Notes under the pieces: generated by a model | Databases searched by the model: none | What the model was told of the DNA's origin: nothing | The model's input: only the letters and a program-made list of their open reading frames with translations | DNA from: Trematomus loennbergii | Taxonomy: Eukaryota > Chordata > Actinopteri > Perciformes > Nototheniidae | Assembly: GCA_012861695.1 (NCBI GenBank) | Contig: JAAOOA010000093.1 | Location: 106,001-170,000 of the forward strand | Reading direction: 5' to 3' | Length of the DNA stretch: 64,000 nucleotides | Program-made: the position numbers and the translations under genes | In this document: positions 12,700 to 21,614 of the stretch, one piece after another | Position numbering within the stretch: the first letter of the stretch is position 1 | Layout of the letters: every line of letters starts with the position of its first letter

Positions 12700-12857
12700 C
12701 TGGTTTGTTTAACACCTTTATGTTTACCAGATCATTCCATATTATGTTTTTTCATAGTTTTGATGTCTTCGGTATTAATCTACAATGTAAAAAATAATCA
12801 AAATAAATAAAAACCTTCGAATGAGAAGGTGTGTCCAAACTTTTGACTGGTACTGTA
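12700..12857 (-). repeat. Tc1/mariner-like element end
   Basis: Ends in GAGAAGGTGTGTCC, then AAACTTTTGACTGGTACTG, directly followed by TA. Read from the other strand this is CAGTACCAGTCAAAAGTTTG, a very common fish Tc1/mariner-type terminus with TA target. The opposite end is not seen nearby, so this is a truncated copy. It directly precedes a TG tract. Confidence 0.5.
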
Positions 12858-12867
12858 TGTGATCAAG

Positions 12868-12914
12868 TGTGTGTGTGTGTGTGTGTGTGGTGTGTGTGTG
12901 TGTGTGTGTGTGTG

Positions 12915-12979
<65 letters not shown>

Positions 12980-12999
12980 TGTGTGTGTGTGTGTGTGTT
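12868..12999. repeat. (TG)n microsatellite
   Basis: About 130 bp of almost pure TG dinucleotides with occasional GG or TT interruptions. Open frames across it (Cys-Val or His-Thr repeats) are artefacts of the repeat. Confidence 0.95.
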
Positions 13000-13159
13000 G
13001 TAAATTCCTGCTTTTTTTACTTCTTGCACCACAATTCTTTCTCAATGTTCTTCCAATGAAACTGTCACCCTGTCACAGCATGAATTCAGTATCATTTTCC
13101 TTGGAATATGACTCCTCCCAGGTAATGATTGCACAATGACCCACAGAATCTCTGTTCTC

Positions 13160-13968
13160 TAGTCTAAACGCTCGAGTTTCACCGCGGCTGTCAGCTGTGT
13201 TTACTCGCATCAAGACGCGCTGGCTACGGGCTGCAACTACAACAAAATGAACATATTTTAGCGTGATTTAATTGTAATACACGTTTCAAAATGATGCCGA
13301 AGCAGCAACATATTGATACCGGTTTGTAAAAACCATGAATTAATGCTTTGACAAGTCTGCAGACTTATTTGACTTTAAGGGCTATACTATGAGGCCCTAA
13401 AGTTCTGCTCCATTATCTGTATCAAATGCACACATTGATTCCACCAAATGACACAATAAAAATAGAAAGTACTACAACTAAGTTAATTTACATCTTAAAT
13501 TATTAATATATACACCGCTGCAGACTCTCTGCACGGAGCCGCAGCTGAGTCCGGGCGGTGCTGCTGCTCCTGATCGGAGCAGAGACACACGCTCACTAAG
13601 CCGATAAACTATATCCGGTCACAGAGATCTGCTATTTAAAGTAAAGTCAACACATATCGACCCTAAATATAGTCTATATTAAGAACGAGAAAAGTTTTAA
13701 CATATACATCATTTTTTGTAAACATTTGAGATATGACAAATGTGCGAGGGTGATGACGTTAGAGCATCGTCCTTTGTCCGGACAGCCCCGGCCCAATTTA
13801 ACCACTGGGTATCAGTATGTTGTTACTTCGACATCATTTTGAAACGTGTATTACAATTAAATCACGGTAAAATATGTTTATTTTGTTGTAGTTGTAGCCC
13901 CCTAGCCAGCGCGTCTTGTTTGAATGATGCGAGTAAACACAGCTGACAGCCGCGGTGAAACTCTAGCG
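13160..13968. repeat. Internal inverted repeat of the fold-back element
   Basis: Arms of about 170 bp at 13160-13330 and 13795-13968 are imperfect reverse complements. Shared blocks include GTTTCACCGCGGCTGTCAGC, TGTGTTTACTCGCATCAA and ATTGTAATACACGTTTCAAA. The spacer is about 460 bp. It forms the core of the outer fold-back element whose right terminus is at 14027. Confidence 0.75.
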
Positions 13969-14520
13969 TTTAGAGCGATGCGGTTAGAGCAAAGCGAATA
14001 TTCGCATCGCGGTGTGAACGCAGCATTACTGTAGTCATTTTTTATTATTTTAAGCTAAAAGTTTTAAAAACGATGTTGTAATAATTAGAGGGAATCTTTG
14101 GAAATTGTTATTTTTTACTTTGGGTGGTGGTCAGCTCCCAAACAGACAGGAGTGACGGGAAATGTAGGCATTACTATGTATCGTAATTGCCATAATATAC
14201 CTCTTGATATTAAGGAAAAACTGCATATTTTAACTTTTGAACTTTATTTCTCTGTACAGCACTTTTTTTCCTGTGGTTTCGAAGGGCTTTACAAATATAG
14301 CTGTATTTTATTGTACATTACATTGCTCAAGCTACAGTTGTACTTGAGCAAAGTTAGAAGGCAGTTAGAAATACTTATTTTATTAAAGATTCATGCACCA
14401 GTTATTTATCTTTTAACCTTTTGCCTAAAAAGTGTCGAAAAATAACCATAGAACAATTATTTATTTATTTTGGTCAAACAATATTCCTTGACATAGGATA
14501 TAAAACGACGAAGCATCTTA

Positions 14521-15359
14521 TTAAAGTGCCCATGTCATTGCCATTTCCACTGATCATAATTCCATTGTTGAGGTCTACTAGAATAGATTTATATTGTGCA
14601 TTTTTCCAAACTCACATTGGTTTCTCATACAGCATCTCTGTAAACTACGTGTATTCACTGAATTTCACTCTCTGCCTTTAACGGCTCGTTGTAGCTCCAA
14701 TAGCTCCAGCCCCCACCCTCCCTGTGAGCACAGTGTGCTCTGATTGGTCGGGACGTTGTGAATCGCGCTGAGCTCCGTGGAGGTGTTGTTTCCTTGTTAG
14801 CGATACACAGCGAAACACAGCCAAACTCATCCTGAGCACACACAAAGTCACAGCCGAAGTAAAAACAATAAGTGTGGCTTGATATTGAGTAAGAAAAAGG
14901 TTGATAAACGCTGTGAGAATGGGTCTGCAGAGAGAATTTCGCCGTGATCCCAACTGTCTGTTATCAGCCTGCAGCCAGGGAGGAGAAATCAGCTGAGCTG
15001 CCTGCTGCCTGCACACAGATGTGTGTGTGAGGAAGTCCGTGGATTGGTCAATTTGGACAGCGGGGGCTTAACGTAACGGCTCCGCGGACGTAACGTAACG
15101 GCTCCACGGATTGGTCCATTTCGTTCCGGGTACGGCTTGACATCATGCCGTACCCGGAACGAAATGGAAGAATCAAATGGACAATGACGTATCTCCAACG
15201 AGGCGTTTTGGGGAGGTATTTTCTGTGTTACAGTTTTACTCGCTACAGGGTGTACTTTGAGGGTTTGTGACTCTGCACACCGTTTACATGCATAAAAACC
15301 TTCATAACACACAAGGGGACGGGTAATAACCGGAAAAGCATGACATGGGCCCTTTAACT
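14521..15359. mobile_element. MITE with TTAA-type ends
   Basis: Starts TTAAAGTGCCCATGTCATTG. Its right end, reverse-complemented, reads TTAAAGGGCCCATGTCATGC. TTAA at both borders fits a piggyBac/Kolobok-like target. Length about 840 bp, no transposase. It ends just 80 bp before the PAR2 coding exon, in what should be that gene's intron, and contains a strong hairpin at 15115-15168. Confidence 0.7.
15115..15168. repeat. Perfect 22-bp hairpin inside a MITE
   Basis: Arms 15115-15136 and 15147-15168 are perfect reverse complements (core CGTTCCGGGTACGGC) around a 10-nt spacer TTGACATCAT. Confidence 0.85.
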
Positions 15360-15387
15360 TTTAGGAATATACAAAGTTCACTATCTT

Positions 15388-16431
15388 TTGTTTGAAAAAG
15401 GATTAATCGAATATCATCATTTTGTCATTTTTTTGGTAGGACATGTCGGTGTACTCAACTCAAATCAAGTTGTTGTGGACCAGCAAACAATTGACACACT
15501 GAAGAGTAATCTCACCACAATCTTCATCCCTCTCCTCTACATCGTTGTGTTTGCGGTGGGACTTCCTGCCAATGGCATGGCCATCTGGGTGTTCCTCTTT
15601 AGGATGAAGAAGAAGAACCCGTCCTCCATCTACATGGCCAACTTAGCTCTGGTTGACTTGCTCTTTGTCATTTGGGCACCTCTAAAAATCCAATACCATT
15701 TTAATGGCAACAACTGGATCTACGGGGAGGCGCTGTGCAAAGTCTTTGTGAGCTTCTTCTATGGGAACATGTACGGCTCCGTGCTTTTCGTCGCCTGCCT
15801 CAGTGTGCAGAGGTACTGGGTGGTGGCTCACCCTCTCTCCCAGCAGAGGAACAACAACAAAGTGGCGGTCGGTGTTTGCGTGGCCATCTGGGCTTTCATC
15901 TGGATCACCAGCATGCCTCTGTACCTGTACGACCACACCGCACAACTCAAAGACCCCAACATCACCACCTGCCACGATGTCAGCATCATCGAGGACCGTC
16001 TCAACCCGTTCCCCTCTGTGCAGCTGCCTTACTACTACTTCATCTTCATGGGATCGGTGGTGTTCCTGGTCCCTTGTATAGTGATCGTGGTGGCGTATGT
16101 TCTGCTTCTCCGAGCACTGGGGAACAGCATGGAGGCCAGCAAAGCAGCAAAGAACCACCACAGAACCTTGCTGCTGATCGTGACCGTGCTGTTTACTTTT
16201 CTGGTGTGCTTCATCCCCAGTAACATCATGCTGGTGGTGCACTACTCTCTCCTGAAGGATGGAGCGATTAATAATGGTTACAGCTTCTACATCTTCACTT
16301 TGTGCCTGGCCAGCCTCAACAGCTGCCTGGACCCGTTTATCTACTACTTTGTGTCCAAGGACTTCAGGAACCACGTGAAGAACACTCTGCTGTGCAGGAG
16401 CAGCCGGACCGTGGCGAGGATGAGGATTTAA
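15388..16431 (+). CDS. f2rl1: Proteinase-activated receptor 2-like GPCR (main exon, early stop)
   Basis: Class A seven-helix receptor of the protease-activated group, which signals through G proteins at the plasma membrane after N-terminal cleavage. Visible features: TM1 (FIPLLYIVVFAVGLPANGMA), the conserved YMANLALVDLLFVIW in TM2, NNWIYGEALCKV before TM3, the PAR-type CLSVQRYWVVAHP in place of DRY, CHDV in extracellular loop 2, CFIPSN in TM6, DPFIYYF in TM7 and the LLCRSSRTV tail. Loop and tail wording fit PAR2 better than PAR1, PAR3 or PAR4. The real exon probably begins at 15440 after the acceptor TTTTTTGGTAG; the residues before it would be intronic. No Arg cleavage site lies between that acceptor and TM1, so the signal peptide and tethered ligand must come from an unseen upstream exon. 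The TAA at 16429-16431 looks premature: 25 further codons with PAR2-like Ser/Lys/Tyr-rich tail stay open to a TAG at 16507. Confidence 0.85.
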   Translation: MFEKGLIEYHHFVIFLVGHVGVLNSNQVVVDQQTIDTLKSNLTTIFIPLLYIVVFAVGLPANGMAIWVFLFRMKKKNPSSIYMANLALVDLLFVIWAPLKIQYHFNGNNWIYGEALCKVFVSFFYGNMYGSVLFVACLSVQRYWVVAHPLSQQRNNNKVAVGVCVAIWAFIWITSMPLYLYDHTAQLKDPNITTCHDVSIIEDRLNPFPSVQLPYYYFIFMGSVVFLVPCIVIVVAYVLLLRALGNSMEASKAAKNHHRTLLLIVTVLFTFLVCFIPSNIMLVVHYSLLKDGAINNGYSFYIFTLCLASLNSCLDPFIYYFVSKDFRNHVKNTLLCRSSRTVARMRI

Positions 16432-16509
16432 TTCAGCTCCATGAAATACTCCAGGAAGAGCAAGTCGTACATGTTGGAGAGTGGGAACACACAGAGCAGC
16501 TCCTGCTAG
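16432..16509 (+). other. In-frame extension of the receptor C-tail after the early stop
   Basis: The same frame continues after the TAA with FSSMKYSRKSKSYMLESG and ends in SSSC before the TAG at 16507-16509. The SRKSKSY wording resembles the C-terminal tail of vertebrate PAR2, whose Ser/Thr residues are phosphorylation sites. This supports a nonsense change or base error rather than a natural end at 16431. Confidence 0.6.
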
Positions 16510-16791
16510 AGGTACGATGGATGAAGGAACAATAGAAAGACTAAAGGGATATCAAACCTGTGTTTATTCACTGAAAACATGGTGACGCAAAAAGGTGTGT
16601 AATTAGTGCTGGTTAGTGTTGAAGAAAGGAAGAAAATGGAACAATGTATTTTATTATATAAAGCTTAAATATGCTAAAAACTGTGTTAAAACTCTGAATG
16701 CCATAGTCATGTATCGTATAGTTTAATGCTTTAGCAATATAAACAGGGTGTATAACAAAAATCCTTAATAACATAGGTACTCATAAAGACC

Positions 16792-17400
16792 TGTAGTACG
16801 CACTTCCTCTTTCGAGGAGATTAACTTTCTATGCACTTCCCCTTTCGAGGAGAACATCTGTATTTCCTTGCGGGAAGTGAACAGTTAACCACAGCAACGA
16901 AGAAGGACACCTCTAAACGCACCAGCTTGCACACAGGATGTGACAAACCACGTGTCAAACCATGTGACAAGCCGCGGGAAAGAAGAGGATAAAAGAAGAC
17001 TGAAGAACATCGGAGAGCAGTTCCTTTTTGGACTCAGTTCGAACTTGGACTCTCCAGCTTTAGCAGGCAACGGAAGACGATCTTATACTAACTCATAGTG
17101 AGGCAAAAATCTCAGATATAATATGTATCTGAACAAAACGCATTTCATTTTTTATTGATGTGTGGTGTTATAACTTGTGAAACTTTAATAAAACTACCTG
17201 TTCACATTTGTGAGAGGAAACTAAAGTTCATGTAGCCCTTCTGATTATTGTTGGATAAGTGACAAGTCAGACGGAAATGTAACCTGTTCACATAGCTTGA
17301 GTCCAGTTTTGATTCCAGTGTCCTGTTCCTTGGTTGAGGATCAATCCCTGACGGAGTCTTGCAAAACGCCAGAGAAAACAACGAGTAAGTCGCATCTAGG
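16792..17400 (+). repeat. Possible solo LTR or promoter-like repeat (weak)
   Basis: Begins near TGTAGTACGCACTTCC and carries two direct copies of a block GCACTTCCYCTTTCGAGGAG at about 16800 and 16833. A TATA-like GGATAAAAG lies at about 16987 and an AATAAA near 17189. This spacing of TATA box and poly(A) signal is LTR-like, but no terminal duplication or primer-binding site could be fixed. It could also be another dispersed repeat downstream of f2rl1. Confidence 0.3.
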
Positions 17401-17547
17401 TAACTCTGTTGCTGAATTCTATGTCATATTGGAGGTCGCCATGATCGATTGATCTTAAATACGGCAGCAGTGCTTTACGGGTATTGAATCCCAAGGTTTC
17501 AGAGGTGTGTTCATTAAGGCCCGGACACACCAGCCCGATTTTGTGAG

Positions 17548-17610
17548 TCAGAGGCCGTCAGAGGCCGTCAGAGGCCGTCAGAGGCCGTCAGAGGCCGTCA
17601 GAGGCAGTCG
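17548..17610. repeat. 10-bp minisatellite (GTCAGAGGCC)n
   Basis: About six consecutive copies of GTCAGAGGCC, the last slightly diverged (GAGGCAGTCG), near the left end of the Harbinger-like MITE. Confidence 0.9.
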
Positions 17611-17642
17611 GGCATTCGCGGCGCCCTACTCAGGTTTGTGTG

Positions 17643-17841
17643 CAGGGGCGGACTGGCCATCAGGACGTTCGGGACGAATCCCGATGGGCCGGTACTGAAG
17701 TGGGCCGGTCGGACGATGTGGGCCGGTCGGAGAAGTCACCCCCCCCCCCCCCCCCGTTAGTATTTTACCGAGGTGGGCCTGCGATACCGAAGTGGGCCGG
17801 TCGTTAGTCCCGGGCTGATTTGTAGTCCCAGTCCGCCCCTG
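17643..17841. mobile_element. hAT MITE with perfect 8-bp duplication
   Basis: 199-bp element with terminal repeats CAGGGGCGGACTGG / CAGGGGCGGACTGGG, flanked by TTTGTGTG at 17635-17642 and 17842-17849. Contains GGGCCGGTCGG repeats and a poly(C) run. Clean insertion into the surrounding Harbinger-like MITE. Confidence 0.85.
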
Positions 17842-18016
17842 TTTGTGTGTCCCGCACCGTCGTCTCTTTACGGCACCTTTTCACACCTCCCGACTTTCTC
17901 TGACCTGCCGATTCAACATGTTGAATCAGCAGGCCGACGCAGGCGACGAAGCTGACGTAAAAGTCGGGACGCCTTCGGTACGCGTTCTTTGGTCTCACGT
18001 GGGTGTGTAGCGGCCT

Positions 18017-18834
18017 TTAAGGTCTGTGTTTAAAGTCTAAAGGGATAAACTAACAGGGTAAAGTTAAAATGGTGTAAAACTGATGAATGGAGGTAGTATA
18101 GAAAGAAGGGAGTTTGTCGGTACCTCGTGGTGGTGTGTGAGGACACACCTTTTATGCCCTGACTGAGTAAAAACCTTAACTTTTTAACATTAGTCATAAC
18201 CACGTTTCCTCAAAACATCAGATAACCAAAGATGAACTATAAATGTGAAGATGACTGTGCTGGGACGCGAGCGGAGGACTTTTAAAGATGTAAAATACTT
18301 CATTATGAACTGTTGTTTAGTGTTCAAATGTGAAACATGCATGCATATATTCATTTGAATATGGGGAGAAAGCCTGTTAAAGACTGATATTAAGTTCTCT
18401 TGGCCCCACAAAATATTTGCCAGGATTTTGAATGACCTGTTCACTGCACTGAAGACCATTTTAAAGATTATTTTCATTAAGGATTGATCTTGATTACTCA
18501 AATAGCGAAACATTTCTATTCAAAGTCAAATATGATATCTTTCAATGTCAGTTTAATATCATATAAAACAAAGAAAAGTAGGAATGTATTTTTAAAACAA
18601 AGCAACATCTGTAGTAAAAGAACCAAATTGACTCGATATGTTCAGAAGAATAAAGCAATAGAGAATATCAAGTTAAGCGCTTCTTATTTAATATGAATTA
18701 CTGTTATTAACAGCCAACATGCAGCCAGCATTTTTTATGTATTGAAGTGTTGATTTAATGTTTGAGTTTGGTGTTACTGTGACATAGTTTCTTAAATAAA
18801 TAATAAAACAACAGGATGCAGTTTCTGTGAAACT
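18017..18834. other. No gene recognised
   Basis: AT-rich sequence with short open frames only (longest about 107 codons, without recognisable motifs). No repeat with clear ends was identified. Confidence 0.5.
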
Positions 18835-19145
18835 CCTTTCACATTACGTCACCGATTCAATTCCTGTGTGGAGTGAGTCACTCGTCTTCGTTTCATCACG
18901 CAGCCGAGGAGGGATGCAGACGGGACTCATTGGCCCTTTCTCATTTCACTAATTTCCCCTCCTCGACTCCTCGAATCCTCGGTCCTCCGGTAGTGACCCG
19001 GAAATGAATTTCAGCGCGCCATGTTGAAGGACATCTCATTTCTCTAAATGCACTTCGAGGAGCGAGGATCGAGCATCGAGGAGGCTCTCTGGAGGAGCTA
19101 TAATCGAGGAGACACTGATGGTTCCTCCACGGCTCCTCCGCGGAT
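18835..19145. repeat. CGAGGAG-rich inverted repeat region
   Basis: Contains CTCCTCGACTCCTCG at about 18959-18973 and the complementary CGAGGAGCGAGG and CGAGGAGG blocks at about 19053-19083, giving an imperfect hairpin. Probably a MITE; ends were not fixed. Confidence 0.4.
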
Positions 19146-19150
19146 GTATT

Positions 19151-21205
19151 TCCGGTGTTGTGTCAAATTATGCACCCCCATCATGAAATGCCCCCCTTGT
19201 CACGGGAACGCGCATTTCTAAATGACACGTTTACACTAAATGGCTTTAGAACTAAATATATTTTCTTTGTAGTTATAAAACTAAAGCATACAAATACAGA
19301 GAGTAATGTAGGCCTGTTATACAGAGTGATATATATTATACACACTGCTCTGCTTTCTGCACGGATCTCACAGCTGTTCTCACTGTAAACATTGCGTTGC
19401 GATGAGAGCAGTTAATAAAATAATATCCAGGGGATGCATGCAGAGCTGTCATTGGCTGAGATAAGTCCGGCCGTGCGTCACAACTCTTTTAAACATCACT
19501 GTTGCCGGTGTTGTGTCAAATGATGCACCCCCATCATGAAATGCCCCCCTTGTCACGGGAACGCGCATTTCTAAATGACACGTTTACACCTTAAAACGAT
19601 GTTTAAAACTAAAAGTAAACGTTCAGGGGTTTTATTAATGGTAATTTTCAGACTGTGAGTTGTTTAGTGGTAGCTCATATAGTCTTGATTCTTGTGGTTA
19701 GACTAGTACTAGTCCTACAACTATACCCTGAAAAATGCTTGAGGGTCGGATTAATACAAACATCTTTTTGGGTGGGGTGCATTTTATGACAGGCCTGGTT
19801 ATCACAATATGCGCCCCCTTGTTATCTTACAAAATAAAAGTGTCACATTCATGAAACTTGCTCCATTCATTGGTACTAGTCCTACAACTATACCCTGAAA
19901 AATGCTTGAGGGTGGGATTAATATAAACATATTTTGGGGGGGGTGCATTTTATGACAGGCATGGTTTATCATCCGAGTCAGAAATAAAACAAATATGGAG
20001 TGAGGGCTAGTCCTGCAATTGTCCAACACATTTACATACACACAGTAATTAATAATACATGTTGAATGAAATAAAGAAATAAAACGACATATTATCCATA
20101 CTAAAATTGTGTACATTATCACACATAAAATCAACATTCATTTTGAAGATTAGAGTCCAGTGACATGGTAAGCAATCAAAGTCAGTGTGAACAACATGTC
20201 ATATTCATCTTTAACCCTTGTGTTGTGTTCGAAAGCTGTTACCGTTCATGGTGTTCGCGGGTCAATTTTGACCCATGATTTATCTCCATCTCCAAAACAC
20301 TCCAAAATAATGACTATCATCCAATATTGTTTTAAACTCCATCATAACCTTTAAATTACAACAGGATTGTTTGGTCATTGTTTTTGGAGTGTTTGGAGAT
20401 GGAGATAAATAAATGATAAACCAGGCCTGTCATAAAATGCACCCCCCCCCCCCCCCAAAAAGATGTTTGTATTAATCCCACCCTCAAGCATTTTGCTGAC
20501 AAAGACTATGTAACATTTGTAAACTTATTTTGATTATTATATGACAAATATGTAAAATTAAACAATACATTTTAGAGCACGTGTATACAGACAGGACGTA
20601 ACAATAATAACAAAACAAAAAGATTAAAAAAAACAAAAACTGAAAAGGAAGTGACGAATGAATTTCGACACATCAAATACGGAGCGAAAAGTTTAACCAC
20701 AAAATCAAGACTATATGAGCTACCACTAAACAACTCACAGTCTGAAAATTACCATTAATAAAACCCCTGAACGTTTACTTTTCGTTTTAAACATCGTTTT
20801 AAGCAGAGCCATATAAGGCGCTGGTTTTAAGCATAGACTGTATGGTTTTAAGGTGTAAACGTGTCATTTAGAAATGCGCGTTCCCGTGACAAGGGGGCAT
20901 TTCATGATGGGGGTGCATCATTTGACACAACACCGGCAACAGTGATGTTTAAAAGAGTTGTGACGCACGGCCGGATTTATCTCAGCCATTGACAGCTCTG
21001 CATGCATCCGCTGGATATTATTTTATTAACTGCTTTCATCGCGACGCGATGTTTACAGTGAGAACAGCTGTGAGGTCCGTGCAGAAAGCAGAGCAGTGTG
21101 TATAATATATATCACTCAGTATAACAGGCCTACATTACTCATTACTCTCTGTATTTGTATGCTTTAGTTTTATATCTACAAAGAAATATATATTTAGTTT
21201 AGTGC
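19151..21205. mobile_element. Large fold-back element (arms about 470-515 bp)
   Basis: Left arm 19236-19705 and right arm 20691-21205 are reverse complements over nearly their whole length. Shared blocks include GTAGGCCTGTTATA, CACAGCTGTTCTCACTGTAA, CGGTGTTGTGTCAAATGATG and GTGGTAGCTCATATAGTC. A further direct copy of one block lies at 19151-19235. The spacer holds another inverted set around TCATAAAATGCACCCC (19730-19805, a direct copy at 19897-19973, inverted at 20416-20490). No coding region. Likely a composite of non-autonomous DNA transposons. Confidence 0.75.
20212..20409. repeat. piggyBac-like end and palindrome
   Basis: TTTAACCCTTGTGTTGTG followed by CGGGTCAATTTTGACCC resembles a common fish piggyBac-type MITE terminus (TTAA plus CCCTTGTG). 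Next to it lies an imperfect palindrome with arms at 20279-20309 and 20379-20409 (TTTATCTCCATCTCCAAA and complement). The opposite terminus was not found. Confidence 0.45.
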
Positions 21206-21308
21206 CTCACATAATAAAATACACAACGGCTGTATCCTGATATCATATGCTTTAGGAGCTGGAGGTGTGTGTGGTGTAGGCGTGTACAGTGTGTATATGT
21301 GTGTGTTC

Positions 21309-21353
21309 TACAGTGTGTGTGTGTGTGTGTGTGGTGTTTGTGTGTGTGTGTGT

Positions 21354-21403
<50 letters not shown>

Positions 21404-21430
21404 CGTGTGTGTGTGTGTGTGTGTGTGTGC
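21309..21430. repeat. (TG)n microsatellite
   Basis: About 120 bp of TG repeats with a few interruptions (GTTTG, GCGTGCG). Overlapping Cys/Val open frames are artefacts. Confidence 0.95.
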
Positions 21431-21614
21431 GTAGATGCGGCGGACAGACCGGTCTCAGTTGGTTTGGTGTCCTATGCTTACTTTTTATACTTGTAAATAA
21501 AACTTTTGGCCCGTAATTTATTTTAATATTTTATTATAGCGACCAGAGAGAGGGGGGGATATATCCAGTCTCTGACAGTGTTACGTTATTATGAGAGTGC
21601 TCTCATACTTGTTG

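Larger units (their letters stand above)
4208..14027. mobile_element. Outer fold-back element, split by nested insertions
   Basis: The left end at 4208-4281 (TGCTGCATTCACACCG, then GATGCGAATATTCGCTT) is an inverted copy of the right end at 13966-14027. The left copy stops at ATCGCTAAAC, and the same sequence resumes at about 13160 as TCTAAACGCTCGAG and runs into a second inverted-repeat arm. This continuity indicates one element whose left arm was opened by an insertion of about 8.9 kb. The superfamily is unresolved because the target duplication at the outer ends is not clear. Confidence 0.6.
17517..18016. mobile_element. Harbinger-like MITE carrying a nested hAT MITE
   Basis: Terminal inverted repeats AGGCCCGGACACACC on the left and AGGCCGCTACACACC (right end reverse-complemented), flanked by TTA at 17514-17516 and 18017-18019. 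This fits the 3-bp duplication of PIF/Harbinger elements. Inside are a 10-bp minisatellite and a hAT MITE. Confidence 0.65.

Noticed and set aside
12775..13139. Open frames of Cys-Val or His-Thr repeats over the TG tract, and similar ones at 21269-21516 and 22981-23256
   Set aside because: They arise purely from (TG)n/(CA)n microsatellites, which are open in several frames on both strands.
13130..13160. Right terminus for the CAGTGGTTCTCAAAC element that starts at 4282
   Set aside because: The sequence there (CTCTGTTCTCTAG) does not match the expected complement GAACCACTG, so only the left end is reported.
15682..16374. A 230-codon minus-strand frame opposite the receptor exon
   Set aside because: Shadow of the GPCR coding sequence; no family motifs, and the plus strand gives clear receptor helices.
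17548..17610. CRISPR-like array
   Set aside because: The 10-bp units have no spacers and the setting is a vertebrate genome; it is a minisatellite.
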